A DNA stretch of 64,000 nt from the NCBI GenBank assembly GCA_947593615.1, contig CANQDR010000008.1, positions 1 to 64,000 of the forward strand, read 5' to 3'. Both the position numbers and the translations under genes were made by a program. Under the pieces are notes generated by a model that was not told the origin of the DNA, searched no databases, and worked only from the letters and a program-made list of their open reading frames with translations. Positions 26,291 to 36,521 of this stretch are shown here, in pieces (within the stretch, counting starts at the first letter, position 1; every line of letters starts with the position of its first letter). Origin of the DNA: an uncultured Clostridia bacterium (GTDB lineage: Bacteria > Bacillota > Clostridia > Oscillospirales > Acutalibacteraceae).

Positions 26291-27079
26291 TTAGATTAAA
26301 AATAAAAAAAATGATGTTAAAAATAAGGTCAATGATATAATCTGCATAATACTTAATTTTTTTAGAAAGTTATTAGTCGGAGGGGGAGTCCTATGTTTTT
26401 TATAAAAAGATTTGCAATCATGTATTGTACCAAAAAATACAATTATAGCTAAAAGTGTTGTAAGTGCATATAAAAAACTGATTGCCAATATATTTTGAAG
26501 TCCTAAATATTTAAAATATATCGAAACTAAAAATATTCCTATCTCAATTACCGGCAAACCTTTTGCTGTGCGAGAAATCTGTTTGTAGCTTTTGGGTGCA
26601 AGTTGAAAATTTTCAGGTAATGGATCTTCTAAATCTATCATTACTTTTCTTCGCATTACTGTATTTTGATCAGACCATTTCATTAACATTAAAGGAATAA
26701 ACATGATTACAAGAATCATATAAATAATAGGATTATAATTTACACCATTAATCATAGCCAACACAACACCAAAATACGAAAGCATAATCCATATTATATT
26801 TAGTATAGTAAATGGAGCTTTAGTGTTATTTTTATTAAAAATCTCTCGTACTGATAAAACATAAAGAAAAATTGTTATTAAAAAGAACAACACTAAAATC
26901 TGTATTTCAAAAATATTTCCACTATTTATAAACCTGTTGTACGGAATGAACATAAGGTATATACAACCTAAAAATATATTTGAACTACCTGTAAGAATAC
27001 AGAAAATCATATTTGTAACCGTAGATAATATCATTAATCCCTGTAATCCCATAACCGTTCCATAGTAAAGTTTTTTCAT
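26291..27079 (-). CDS. Unknown multi-pass membrane protein (paralog 2)
   Basis: 262 residues, about seven helices, homologous along its length to the protein at 24588-25418: YLMFIPYNRFINSGNIFE matches YLLMVPYLNFFKTSSFFE, NFQLAPKSYKQISRT matches NFQLHATDYEQIKRT, and the C-terminal PPPTNNFLKKLSIMQII is near identical. The pair arose by duplication with an unrelated small membrane gene between them. Function unknown. Confidence 0.7.
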   Translation of the reverse strand: MKKLYYGTVMGLQGLMILSTVTNMIFCILTGSSNIFLGCIYLMFIPYNRFINSGNIFEIQILVLFFLITIFLYVLSVREIFNKNNTKAPFTILNIIWIMLSYFGVVLAMINGVNYNPIIYMILVIMFIPLMLMKWSDQNTVMRRKVMIDLEDPLPENFQLAPKSYKQISRTAKGLPVIEIGIFLVSIYFKYLGLQNILAISFLYALTTLLAIIVFFGTIHDCKSFYKKHRTPPPTNNFLKKLSIMQIISLTLFLTSFFLFLI

Positions 27080-27151
27080 TTACTCAAGTCCCACTTCTGT
27101 TTATTCTGGTCTTCCCATATCTTTTATTGTACAATAAAATTGTTTTGAAAA

Positions 27152-27185
27152 AGCGGGGACAGCTTTATCAAAAACCGTCCCCTTA
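27152..27185 (-). terminator. Hairpin after the 143-residue membrane protein gene
   Basis: GGGGAC-...-GTCCCC stem with a long loop in an AT-rich region; moderate terminator on the minus strand. Confidence 0.5.
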
Positions 27186-27226
27186 ATTTGTATGTTTCTA
27201 ATATTTATGTTAAGCTGAATATTATA

Positions 27227-27658
27227 TTAGCTATATTCCCTAATAAACGTCCAATCTAACCCAGAACCGTATTTACTTCTGCCCATATTAAGACAAGTGA
27301 AAACGAAAGCAGGTAATTCAAAGGTATAGCACTTAACATACAAAAAAATTAAAAACATCTCTTCAAAATTATGTGTAAACAACGACACAATCCACATTAT
27401 TAGCAAGGCAAGAATACATAAATAACCAAGATATGTCATAATCACAAAGTAGTATTGAAACTTTACTGCTCTTTTGGAAAGCTTTACAAATCTTAGTTTA
27501 AAAATTCTGTCCCATATGGTAAGAGTTTTTTTAAATTTTTTATATCCGTTTTTACTGCGCCCCAGTTTAAGGACCTCATATGACCCTCCTATTACATCAA
27601 ACCAAACACAATTGGTTAGCAAAGGTAAATATTTTAATATAAAAAATAAAACTTCCAT
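27227..27658 (-). CDS. Unknown membrane protein
   Basis: 143 residues from the ATG at 27658 (GGAGT 7 nt upstream). Hydrophobic start (1-20), a basic amphipathic middle (KLGRSKNGYKKFKKTL and RFVKLSKRAVKFQYY), then two or three helices. The motif GRSK(N/Y)G occurs twice (about 40 and 128). It lies just downstream of purL in the same direction but after its own start region. No family recognised. Confidence 0.6.
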   Translation of the reverse strand: MEVLFFILKYLPLLTNCVWFDVIGGSYEVLKLGRSKNGYKKFKKTLTIWDRIFKLRFVKLSKRAVKFQYYFVIMTYLGYLCILALLIMWIVSLFTHNFEEMFLIFLYVKCYTFELPAFVFTCLNMGRSKYGSGLDWTFIREYS

Positions 27659-27740
27659 AAATTTACTCCTATATATCAGACACAACCACGTTTTTAAATT
27701 TTATTTTATTGTTTCTGCCTTTGCAAATTATCCAGAATGA

Positions 27741-30700
27741 TTATTTAAAATATTTTACGCCGCTTTCAAAAATCTGCTGGTCTTTTTCAAACGGAACGTT
27801 TTTATAAAGATTTTCTCCCTTTCTTTCGCTGTGGCCCATCTTGCCGAGCACTCTGCCGTCAGGAGAGGTAATACCCTCAATTGCACATACCGAGCCGTTA
27901 AGATTGTACGTAATACTGTCGCTCGGGTTACCGTTTAAATCAACATACTGAGTAGCAATCTGTCCGTTAGCGGCAAGCTGTTTTACAGTATCAACATCAG
28001 CAATAAATCTGCCTTCACCGTGAGATACGGGAACTGCAAAAACATCGCCTGCATTCACATTGGCAAACCACGGAGATTTCACCGAAGTCACCCTTGTGTA
28101 TGCCATATGCGAAATATGGCGTCCGATCGTATTAAACGTAAGCGTAGGGTCGGTCGGCTTAAGCTCTCTGATTTCTCCGTAAGGAACAAGTCCGAGTTTT
28201 ATGAGAGCCTGGAAGCCGTTGCAGATGCCGAGCATAAGTCCGTCGCGGTTTTTCAAAAGCTCATTTACAGCCTCTGCAACACGCGGATTGCGGAATGTAG
28301 TAGCAATAAACTTTCCTGAACCGTCAGGCTCGTCACCGCCTGAGAAACCGCCGGGAAGCATTATCATCTGCGACTTTCTGATGATCTCCTCCATCTTATT
28401 TATTGTTTCCTCAATTCCCTTTGAAGTGAGATTCTTTACAATGAGCATTTCAACATCAGCGCCTGCTTTTTCAAAGGCTCTTGCCGTATCGACCTCGCAG
28501 TTAGTACCGGGGAATACAGGGATAAATACAGTTGGCTTTGCGGTTTTTATTGCCGGTGCTTTTGTATTTCTTTCTGTATATAATTCTGCATTGACTGCCA
28601 TTTCAGGGCATTCTGCCTGCGTTGGGAATACCTTTTCAAGCGGAGCGCGCCATTTATCGAGGATTTCAGAAATTTCAACCTCTTTGCTGCCTGACGTGAT
28701 TTTTCCATCATCAGTAACCACTCCCAAATCATAGCTTAATACACTGCTGTCAAGCTCAGCGCCGTCCTCAAGCTCAATAACAAGCGAACCTGAAAGCGGA
28801 GCAAACAGCTCGTCATTTGTGAGTTCCTTTGCAAACTTGAATCCATATCCGTTGCCAAAGCATGCTTTGCATACGCTTGCCGCTGCACCGCCCTCTTTAA
28901 CTACGGAAGCAGAGAGCACCTTTCCGCTTTCGCAAAGTGCGTAAACAGCCTTGTACATATTAATCAGCTTGTCCCAGTCGGGCATAAGCGTTTCTTTGTT
29001 TTCGGGAACGGGTACATAGATTACCTTTGAGCCGGGGTTCTTGAATTCGGCGGAAATCGTCTTTGAGGCTTTTGTCATTGCAACCGCAAAGCTTACAAGT
29101 GTAGGCGGAACGTCAATATCTTCAAATGAGCCTGACATACTGTCCTTGCCGCCTATTGACGGAAGTCCGAGTTTAAGCTGAGCCTGCATTGCGCCGAGAA
29201 GCGCCGCAGCAGGTTTTCCCCAGCGTGAGGGAACATCCTTTAATCTTTCAAAATATTCCTGGAATGTAAGGCGCGCAGTAAGCGGATCTGCGCCAATTGC
29301 AAGCAATTTTGACAGCGATTCAACTACTGCGTAAGCTGAGCCGTGGAACGGACTCCAGCGTGAAACTCCCGGTATATATCCGTAGCTCATTGCAGTTGCG
29401 TCATCTGTTTCTCCTTTTTCAAGCGGAATTTTAGCCGCCATAGCTTCCTGAGGAGTAAGCTGGTTCTTGCCGCCGAACGGCATAATTACCGTAGCCGCGC
29501 CGATTGAAGAGTCAAAGCGTTCCGAAAGTCCGATTTGCGAGCAAACCTCAAGTCTGCTCATATTCTCGTCAACGGCAGTTTCAAACGGCATATTCTTTAA
29601 AGCTTTCGGGCACTGACTGCGGTAGCAGTCCTCTGCTTTAGGAGCAGTAATATATGCCTTTGCAACCTGCGTAACGCCGTTTGTATTAAGGAATTCTCTG
29701 CTGAGGTCAACTATTTTATCGCCTCTCCAGTTCATTGTAAGACGTGGGCTCTCCGTTACTACAGCAACGGAGGTTGCTTCAAGGTTTTCCTTTTCAGCCT
29801 CTGCAATAAATTTTTCTACGTCCTTTTTGTCAAGAACAACAGCCATTCTCTCCTGACTTTCCGAAATTGCAAGCTCTGTTCCGTCAAGTCCGTCATACTT
29901 TTTTGTAACCTTATCCAAATCAACTGCAAGTCCGTCTGCAAGCTCGCCGATTGCCACGCATACGCCGCCTGCACCGAAGTCGTTGCATCTTTTTATGAGT
30001 TTTGCAACATCAGCGTTTCTGAAAAGCCGCTGAATTTTGCGCTCTGTAGGCGGATTGCCTTTCTGAACCTCTGCACCGCAGGTCTCAATTGAGCTCTCCG
30101 TATGAGCCTTTGATGAGCCTGTTGCGCCGCCGCAGCCGTCACGTCCCGTTCTTCCGCCGAGAAGCACGATTACGTCATCGGGGAGCGGAACTTCTCTGAC
30201 TACATTTTCTTTTGGAGACGCACCGATAACCGCACCGATTTCCATTCTCTTTGCAACATAGCCCTTATCGTAAAGCTCTGTTACCTGACCTGTTGCAAGA
30301 CCAATCTGGTTTCCGTATGAGCTGTAACCGTTAGCCGCGCCTGTTGTAATTTTTCTTGAGGGCAGTTTTCCATGCATAGTATCTTTAAACGGAATTGTAG
30401 GATCTCCTGAGCCTGTTACACGCATGGCCTGATATACATACGAACGTCCCGAAAGCGGGTCGCGGATTGCGCCGCCAAGACAGGTTGCCGCTCCGCCGAA
30501 AGGTTCAATTTCAGTAGGATGGTTGTGTGTTTCGTTCTTGAACTGAACAAGCCACTGCTCTGTTTTGCCGTCGATTGTTACGGGCACTTCAATTGAGCAG
30601 GCATTAATTTCGTCACTTTCATCAAGGTCGGGAATAAGTCCCTTTTTCTTGAGGGATTTCATGCCGATTAACGCCATATCCATAAGCGAAACAATTCTTG

Positions 30701-31508
30701 TTGTGTCTTTGCCGTAAACCTCGTCGCGAGTATCGTAATACTCCTGCAAAGCGTCCTCTATAACCTTGCCGAGAGCCGATTTTTCAATTTCTACTTCACT
30801 AAGACGTGTAAGAAATGTTGTGTGGCGGCAATGATCAGACCAGTATGTATCAATAACTCTAAGTTCTGTAACGCTTGGGTCGCGGTGTTCAGTATCACGG
30901 AAATAGTCACGGCAGAATTTTAAATCCGCAAGAGTCATTGCAAATCCCATTGAACCGTAATACTCCGCCATTTCTTCATCATTCCATTTTATAAAGCCCT
31001 CAACGCGCTTGACATCTTCGGGAACGGGAATTTCCATATCAAGCGTCTGCGGCTTTTCAAGAGAGGCAAGACGGCTTTCAACAGGGTTGATTAAATATTC
31101 CTCAACCTTTGTAAGCTCGTCGTCTGTTATGTCACCTTTAAGCGCAATTACCCTTGCAGTAAGCACCTTGCATCTTTCACCCTGAGTAAGAAGCTGAACG
31201 CACTGTTCTGCCGAGTCGCCTCTCTGGTCATACTGACCGGGCAAATACTCCATTGCAAAAACTTTCCAGCCGCTTTCTACGGGCAAGGTTTCTTCATAAA
31301 TAACATCTGCATTAGGTTCTGAAAGAACAATGCCTTTGGCTTTATCGTACTCATCTTTAGTAAGACCTTCAATATCATAGCGTACAATATAGCGCAGATC
31401 TGTGACTGATTTCATACCGAGATTGTGACGTATGTCCCAAAGCGTTTGCTTTGCAAGAACATTGAAACCGTCTTTTTTCTCAACAAAAATTCTGATTACA
31501 TCTGACAT
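27741..31508 (-). CDS. purL: Phosphoribosylformylglycinamidine synthase, single chain
   Basis: 1255 residues. Catalyses FGAR + Gln + ATP to FGAM, step 4 of purine synthesis. The large one-chain form contains a PurS-like N-terminus, two AIRS-like halves (KNETHNHPTEIEPFGGAATC and GGKDSMSGSF mark ATP/substrate sites) and a C-terminal class I glutamine amidotransferase: VFPGTNCEVD, nucleophile Cys in LGICNGFQAL, and the His/Glu of SHGEGRF. No other pur gene adjoins it and no purine riboswitch is visible in the 220-bp upstream gap. GGGAGG precedes the ATG. Confidence 0.97.
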   Translation of the reverse strand: MSDVIRIFVEKKDGFNVLAKQTLWDIRHNLGMKSVTDLRYIVRYDIEGLTKDEYDKAKGIVLSEPNADVIYEETLPVESGWKVFAMEYLPGQYDQRGDSAEQCVQLLTQGERCKVLTARVIALKGDITDDELTKVEEYLINPVESRLASLEKPQTLDMEIPVPEDVKRVEGFIKWNDEEMAEYYGSMGFAMTLADLKFCRDYFRDTEHRDPSVTELRVIDTYWSDHCRHTTFLTRLSEVEIEKSALGKVIEDALQEYYDTRDEVYGKDTTRIVSLMDMALIGMKSLKKKGLIPDLDESDEINACSIEVPVTIDGKTEQWLVQFKNETHNHPTEIEPFGGAATCLGGAIRDPLSGRSYVYQAMRVTGSGDPTIPFKDTMHGKLPSRKITTGAANGYSSYGNQIGLATGQVTELYDKGYVAKRMEIGAVIGASPKENVVREVPLPDDVIVLLGGRTGRDGCGGATGSSKAHTESSIETCGAEVQKGNPPTERKIQRLFRNADVAKLIKRCNDFGAGGVCVAIGELADGLAVDLDKVTKKYDGLDGTELAISESQERMAVVLDKKDVEKFIAEAEKENLEATSVAVVTESPRLTMNWRGDKIVDLSREFLNTNGVTQVAKAYITAPKAEDCYRSQCPKALKNMPFETAVDENMSRLEVCSQIGLSERFDSSIGAATVIMPFGGKNQLTPQEAMAAKIPLEKGETDDATAMSYGYIPGVSRWSPFHGSAYAVVESLSKLLAIGADPLTARLTFQEYFERLKDVPSRWGKPAAALLGAMQAQLKLGLPSIGGKDSMSGSFEDIDVPPTLVSFAVAMTKASKTISAEFKNPGSKVIYVPVPENKETLMPDWDKLINMYKAVYALCESGKVLSASVVKEGGAAASVCKACFGNGYGFKFAKELTNDELFAPLSGSLVIELEDGAELDSSVLSYDLGVVTDDGKITSGSKEVEISEILDKWRAPLEKVFPTQAECPEMAVNAELYTERNTKAPAIKTAKPTVFIPVFPGTNCEVDTARAFEKAGADVEMLIVKNLTSKGIEETINKMEEIIRKSQMIMLPGGFSGGDEPDGSGKFIATTFRNPRVAEAVNELLKNRDGLMLGICNGFQALIKLGLVPYGEIRELKPTDPTLTFNTIGRHISHMAYTRVTSVKSPWFANVNAGDVFAVPVSHGEGRFIADVDTVKQLAANGQIATQYVDLNGNPSDSITYNLNGSVCAIEGITSPDGRVLGKMGHSERKGENLYKNVPFEKDQQIFESGVKYFK

Positions 31509-31660
31509 AAATCATCGGCCTCCCGTGTAATACTAAACTCTGATTAAAAGCTTAAATTTACAATATAAATCATATTTCTATAATGATAACATGAAACACA
31601 TCAGTTTTATTTCATTTAAGGCATTATAACAATAAATCTCTGTGAACCTCCGCATTAAAA

Positions 31661-31691
31661 TAAGGGCGTAATACTTTTCAGTTACGCCCTT
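31661..31691 (-). terminator. Terminator after the alanine symporter gene
   Basis: AAGGGCGTAA/TTACGCCCTT hairpin; minus strand continues with TATTTTAATGC. Confidence 0.85.
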
Positions 31692-31731
31692 ATTTCATAT
31701 GTATTTTATTTTATATTTTCAGTTGCAAAGT

Positions 31732-33186
31732 CTATTTGTCAATTACGGGAATTTTTGTTCTGTCATAATCATCAAGCCTGTTGCCGTAAAGATAATAATT
31801 GGTTTCTTTTACAATAATCGGCGAAAGCACAATAACAGCGACTATATTCGGCAAAGCCATTAGGGCATTGAATATATTTGCCATTGTCCACACCAAATCA
31901 AGCGCGGTAATCGGAGCAATAAGCAAGACCAATACGAATATAATTTTATAAGGCATAACGCCTTTTTTGCCGAAGAGATATTCAATACATCGTTCACCGT
32001 AATATGACCAGCCAAGAATTGTTGAAAAAGCAAACAGTATGATTCCCAGAACAAGAATAGGAGTACCTATAACGGGAATCTGCGCAAACGCATCTGACGT
32101 AAGGTTTTCTCCCCCTCCGCCGATCACGTCAATTTCGGGTTTTTTTATACATGAGCTCACAATTACAAGTCCCGTCATAAGACAAACAACAACCGTGTCC
32201 CAGAAAGTACCTGTTGAAGAAACCATAGCCTGTCTTACGGAATTTCTTGACTGGGCAGCAGAGGCAACAATCGGAGCAGAACCCATACCAGATTCGTTAC
32301 TGAACAGTCCCCTTGCAACGCCGTATCGTGCAGCAAGCATAATTCCCGTACCTGCAAGACCGCCTCCTACAGCCGGAGGTGTAAAAGCCGAACTGCATAT
32401 TGTACAGACTGTCTGCCAAAGGACATCACAGTTTATGCACAAAATTATAATACATCCGACAACATACATAATTGCCATAAACGGCACAAACTTTTCACAT
32501 ACCTTTGAAATCGACTGTATTCCTCCGAAAATTACAAGCGCAACACAAACTGCAACTACAATACCTGAAATAAGCGCAACAAGAGAAACCTCTGAACCGA
32601 AAAAGCTGATTACAAGAGTTCCGTCAGGATTAAACGTACTTTCCAAAACACTTGAAATTGCATTTGTCTGAACACCGCAGCCTATTCCGAATGATGCCAA
32701 AGCCGCAAAAACCGCAAACAGCACAGCAAGCCATTTCATACTTCGCCTTTTACCGCCGATTTTCGGATGAATTCCGCGTTCAATAGCATACATCGCGCCG
32801 CCCTGCATTTTTCCGTCCTTTGTTTTCACCCTGTACTTTACGGCAATAAGCGATTCGGCATATTTTGTAGCAATTCCGAAAACACCAGTCAGCCAGCACC
32901 ACAGTACAGAGCCTGCTCCGCCAAGGGCAATCGCTGTTCCTACGCCTATAATATTTCCTGTGCCTATTGTAGAAGCAAGAGCTGTTGTAAGCGCCTGAAA
33001 CGGACTTATATCTCCGTCAACTTCAGGGTCTTTCGTTACCGACAGCTTAATTGCCTTGAGGGTTTTGCGCTGAACGAATTTTGTTCGTATCGTCATAAAA
33101 ATATGAGTTCCCAACAAAATAATTATCATCGGCAAGCCCCACAGGAAATTGTCAATATTAGATGCAAGCTCATTTAAAAAATCCAT
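31732..33186 (-). CDS. Sodium:alanine/glycine symporter (AGCS family)
   Basis: 484 residues from the ATG at 33186 (AGGAAG upstream). The AGCS signature lies early: FQALTTALASTIGTGNIIGVGTAIALGGAGSVLWCW, and ARGLFSNESGMGSAPIVAS in the middle, with about ten helices. It imports alanine or glycine with Na+. Monocistronic. Confidence 0.95.
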   Translation of the reverse strand: MDFLNELASNIDNFLWGLPMIIILLGTHIFMTIRTKFVQRKTLKAIKLSVTKDPEVDGDISPFQALTTALASTIGTGNIIGVGTAIALGGAGSVLWCWLTGVFGIATKYAESLIAVKYRVKTKDGKMQGGAMYAIERGIHPKIGGKRRSMKWLAVLFAVFAALASFGIGCGVQTNAISSVLESTFNPDGTLVISFFGSEVSLVALISGIVVAVCVALVIFGGIQSISKVCEKFVPFMAIMYVVGCIIILCINCDVLWQTVCTICSSAFTPPAVGGGLAGTGIMLAARYGVARGLFSNESGMGSAPIVASAAQSRNSVRQAMVSSTGTFWDTVVVCLMTGLVIVSSCIKKPEIDVIGGGGENLTSDAFAQIPVIGTPILVLGIILFAFSTILGWSYYGERCIEYLFGKKGVMPYKIIFVLVLLIAPITALDLVWTMANIFNALMALPNIVAVIVLSPIIVKETNYYLYGNRLDDYDRTKIPVIDK

Positions 33187-33259
33187 TCTGTCTTCCTTTC
33201 CATACATACGTATTCTTTTTATTATTTGACTTTTCTTTCATATTTGCAAATTAACGTGA

Positions 33260-33922
33260 TTATTCCAAGTTTACTGTTTCAATAATTCGTATAACGTCGG
33301 CAAGACCGTCCGCAACATCAATTATAAGCGGTCTTATTTCATCGTTCGGACCGTCAAGGTCGGGCACCATTACCGTTTTACACCCTGCCGTGCTTGCCGA
33401 TTTTATGCCGTTCTGCGAATCCTCAAGCGCGATACACTCCTGCGGAGCAAGTCCGAGCTTTTCGGCCGCAAAAAGATATATGTCAGGCTCAGGCTTTCCT
33501 CTTTTCACCATGGACGCACACACAATCTCATCAAAGTAATTGTAAAGCCCCAGTTTTATAAGATAGCTCTTTGTTCTTTCAGGTGCTGTTGCCGTCGCAA
33601 GCGCTATTTTGTATCCGCTGTCTTTGAGGTATGAAAGCAGTTTTTCCGCACCGGGCTTTGCTTCTATTCCGTTATCTTCTATGTATTTATCCATAAGCTC
33701 AATGCGCTTATCGTGAACTGCATAATAATCAAAATCCCTGCCGAAATATCCTTTGAGCCGTTCTATAGCAAACGTACGGGCCATTGAACGAATACTGAGA
33801 GCGTGATGTTTCTGCATAGGATAGCCGAAAAAATTCGCAGCTTCGCACCAAAATCTTACATACAGCTTTTCAGTGTCAAGAATAACGCCGTCCATATCGG
33901 ATATTACTCCTTTTATTTTCAT
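33260..33922 (-). CDS. HAD-superfamily phosphatase / beta-phosphoglucomutase-like
   Basis: 220 residues from the ATG at 33922, where AGGAGG lies 5-6 nt upstream and the HAD fold begins (KIKGVISDMDGVILDTE). An upstream ATG at 33976 overlaps the previous stop (ATGA) and would add 18 residues that match nothing. Motif II ALATAT, Lys in KRGKPEPDIYLFAAEKL and motif IV ALEDSQNGIKSA are typical of the PGM-like subclass. Third gene of the reductase-EamA-HAD operon. Confidence 0.9.
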   Translation of the reverse strand: MKIKGVISDMDGVILDTEKLYVRFWCEAANFFGYPMQKHHALSIRSMARTFAIERLKGYFGRDFDYYAVHDKRIELMDKYIEDNGIEAKPGAEKLLSYLKDSGYKIALATATAPERTKSYLIKLGLYNYFDEIVCASMVKRGKPEPDIYLFAAEKLGLAPQECIALEDSQNGIKSASTAGCKTVMVPDLDGPNDEIRPLIIDVADGLADVIRIIETVNLE

Positions 33923-33972
33923 CAAATCCTCCTGTGCAGATTTTGTCTTACAATACTCTGCTAATTTTAAAT

Positions 33973-34908
33973 TCATTTTCTCTTTCGTATGTCTATTGTT
34001 ATATTTACCGCCGCAATTCCTGCCGAAATGAGCAAAAGTGAAATGAGCGTTTCAATTCTCATAACATTTTCGCCGAGCATTACTCCCGAAAGCACTGTGC
34101 CAAATACGGGTACGAGCAAATTGAAAATCGTTATTTTGCTTGCAGGATTATATTTTAATAGTGCAGTCCAGATTGAAAATGCAGCGGCTGAAACAAAAGC
34201 AAGCCACAGCAAAATTAAAACGCTTTCCGTATTGGAAAAACTCAGTTTTCCTCCAAACAAAAATCCTGCGGCAATAAGAACTGCTCCTCCAATAAAAAGC
34301 TGAAATGCTGTAATCTTTATGGGATTTCTTCCCTGCGCAATCTTTTTAGATATAATATTTCCTGCCGCTGCGGAAACCGTTGAAAGCAAAATCATCACGT
34401 CGCCGAACATTGTGTCAGCGCTGACGCTTCCGCCTCCGTTCATTACCAAAACGCCGGCAAATCCAAGCACACAGCCTGCGATTTTCAGAAGCGACAGTCT
34501 GTCGTTTTTAAAGAACAGAGGTGCAAACAGCACCGTAAAAAATGAGGCGCACGCAGTTATTATTGAAGTATTTGTTCCGCTTGTAAAACCTATGCCGATA
34601 TATGTAAAAATATACTGCCCTGCGGTCTGAACAAGTCCAAGTACGGTTACGGGAAGTATATCTTTCTTTTGTGCGCAGGGAAGTTTTTTCTCCAAAAATA
34701 TCAGAATTACATAAACCATTATTCCTGCAAGGGCAAATCGGGCTCCTGCAAATAACAGCTTTGAACCTATTTCGCTTTCTTCAATTGAAAATGAAGTATA
34801 GCCGAGCTTTATAAACGGAAATGCAGTTCCCCACAGCGCGGTGCATAAAATTGCCGCCGCGTAAGCTATTCCGCGTTTTTGTAAAAGAGGTGTTTTAGTC
34901 TTATCCAT
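33973..34908 (-). CDS. EamA/DMT-family transporter
   Basis: 311 residues, ten hydrophobic helices in two EamA repeats; first repeat begins AAILCTALWGTAFPFIKLGY, second includes GDVMILLSTVSAAAGNIISKK and ends PVFGTVLSGVMLGE. Drug/metabolite transporters of this type export metabolites. Start codon overlaps the stop of the reductase gene by one base, so both are coupled. Substrate unknown. Confidence 0.92.
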   Translation of the reverse strand: MDKTKTPLLQKRGIAYAAAILCTALWGTAFPFIKLGYTSFSIEESEIGSKLLFAGARFALAGIMVYVILIFLEKKLPCAQKKDILPVTVLGLVQTAGQYIFTYIGIGFTSGTNTSIITACASFFTVLFAPLFFKNDRLSLLKIAGCVLGFAGVLVMNGGGSVSADTMFGDVMILLSTVSAAAGNIISKKIAQGRNPIKITAFQLFIGGAVLIAAGFLFGGKLSFSNTESVLILLWLAFVSAAAFSIWTALLKYNPASKITIFNLLVPVFGTVLSGVMLGENVMRIETLISLLLISAGIAAVNITIDIRKRK

Positions 34909-35822
34909 TAATTCACCGATAGTTCGTCAATATATTTGTTCACGCTGTCAACCGCATTTGCACCGTCCGAGCACGCCGTAATAATCTGTCTGAGAGTCTT
35001 TGTACGCACATCACCTGCGGCATATAGCCCTTTAACCGATGTTTTTCCGCTTTCGTCTGCAATCACGTAACCGTAATTATCGGTTTTGGCAATATCCTTC
35101 ACCGCCTCGTTTCGAGGAACAATTCCCACAGCTATAAATACGCCGTCAGTCTCCAGGGTTCTGCCGTCTTTAAGCAAAACTCTGTTTACACTTTTTTCTC
35201 CGAGTATTTCCCGTAATTCTGTTTCAAACATTATTTCAACATTTTCCGCTTCTAAAAGACGTTTTACAAGAATATTTTCAGCGGAAAATCTGTTTCTTCT
35301 GTGAATTACAATTACCTTTTTGCAGATTTTAGACAGATAAAGTGCGTCGGTAACGGCAGTATTTCCGCCGCCCACAACAAGCACAGTTTTATTGCGATAG
35401 AAAAAACCATCGCACACGGCGCAGTAGCCTACTCCCCGACCCAAGAATTCTTTTTCTCCTTTTATGCCGAGTTCGCGGTGAGTTGCTCCTGCACAGAAAA
35501 TTACGGTTTTAGCCCTGTATTCATTTTCCGCGCATTTTACGTTAAATTCACCGTTTTGCTTTGTAATCAGCTTTACTTCATCACTTACCATAGGAGCATT
35601 AAGCGCCTTTGCGTGTTCATAAAATTTCTGTACAAGCTCAAGACCGCTTACTTTTTCGAAACCTGTGTAATTGTCAACATCCTCTGTCTGAGTGATCTGA
35701 CTGCCCATTGACGAAGCAATATCAACTAAAACAAAATCAAGTCCGCTTCTGGCGGCATAGACCGCCGCCGTAAGACCTGCCGCACCTCCGCCTGCAATCA
35801 ACAAATCATAAGTTTTGTTCAT
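34908..35822 (-). CDS. Thioredoxin reductase-like flavoprotein
   Basis: 304 residues. FAD-binding GGGAAGLTAAVYAARSG at 11-27, redox-active CAVCDG disulfide at about 134-139, NAD(P)-binding VVGGGNTAVTDALYL at about 149-163 and the C-terminal FAD motif GLYAAGDVR. All TrxB marks are present. No thioredoxin gene is adjacent, so a dedicated partner is unknown; electron donor could be NADPH or ferredoxin. First gene of a three-gene coupled operon. Confidence 0.93.
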   Translation of the reverse strand: MNKTYDLLIAGGGAAGLTAAVYAARSGLDFVLVDIASSMGSQITQTEDVDNYTGFEKVSGLELVQKFYEHAKALNAPMVSDEVKLITKQNGEFNVKCAENEYRAKTVIFCAGATHRELGIKGEKEFLGRGVGYCAVCDGFFYRNKTVLVVGGGNTAVTDALYLSKICKKVIVIHRRNRFSAENILVKRLLEAENVEIMFETELREILGEKSVNRVLLKDGRTLETDGVFIAVGIVPRNEAVKDIAKTDNYGYVIADESGKTSVKGLYAAGDVRTKTLRQIITACSDGANAVDSVNKYIDELSVN

Positions 35823-35869
35823 AAGTCAGCCGCTCCTTTTATTTAACATTATGTATGATAAACTGACAT

Positions 35870-36343
35870 TTATTCTTCGGTCAATCCACACTCGAATATC
35901 TCGTTAATTTCTGAAAAACCGTTTCTTGAATACCATTTTACTGAGTTATCACTTGGCCATACAAATATCAATTCGCATTTTTGTTCGGTAAGATAATTTT
36001 TTATGTAAGACAATAACTCTGTTCCGATGTTTTTATTTCTATATTCTTTCCTTGTAAACACATTTGATAAATATGCAATATATTTCGAGTGCCCATTAGG
36101 TTTTGGAATTTTGGGTATCATATAGACAAACATTGCAGAGGCAACTATGTTATTGTCTTCTGCTACGAAAATTTTATAACCCTTATCTGACTTTAAAAAA
36201 GCTATAAATTCAGATATAAAAATTTCTTTATCAACTCCGTCAAGATTATGTTCGCCGTAATCTATATCATCTTCTTCCCCATGCAGCCATTTCATCTCGG
36301 CAAGCTGCAAAAAATCTTTTTCTTCGCCAAATCTAATATTCAT
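35870..36343 (-). CDS. GNAT-family N-acetyltransferase
   Basis: 157 residues. Core IAYLSNVFTRKEYRNKNIGTELLSYIKNYL carries the acetyl-CoA loop (R-N-K-N-I-G), and VKWYSRNGF supplies the usual Tyr region. The N-terminus is acidic (GEEDDIDYGEHNLDGVDKE). Target unknown. Single gene. Confidence 0.9.
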   Translation of the reverse strand: MNIRFGEEKDFLQLAEMKWLHGEEDDIDYGEHNLDGVDKEIFISEFIAFLKSDKGYKIFVAEDNNIVASAMFVYMIPKIPKPNGHSKYIAYLSNVFTRKEYRNKNIGTELLSYIKNYLTEQKCELIFVWPSDNSVKWYSRNGFSEINEIFECGLTEE

Positions 36344-36460
36344 CTTTATCCTCCCCGCAAATTATGATTTTATTTATAAATATAGATATACATATTTATG
36401 CAACAACTGCATTTGTCATTGTATATTAAATACAATTTATCTCTGATTTTTCATCAAAAT

Positions 36461-36499
36461 AAAACGGAGCTGACCGCTATGAGTCAGCTCCTGCGTTTT
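36461..36499 (-). terminator. Terminator after the transketolase genes
   Basis: AAAACGGAGCTGAC/GTCAGCTCC-GCGTTTT hairpin with A/T flanks for minus-strand transcription. Confidence 0.85.
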
Positions 36500-36521
36500 G
36501 TTTGATTTATAATTCTTCAAC

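Noticed and set aside
28020-28734. Plus-strand frames inside purL
   Set aside because: Antisense to a full-length, well-conserved gene.
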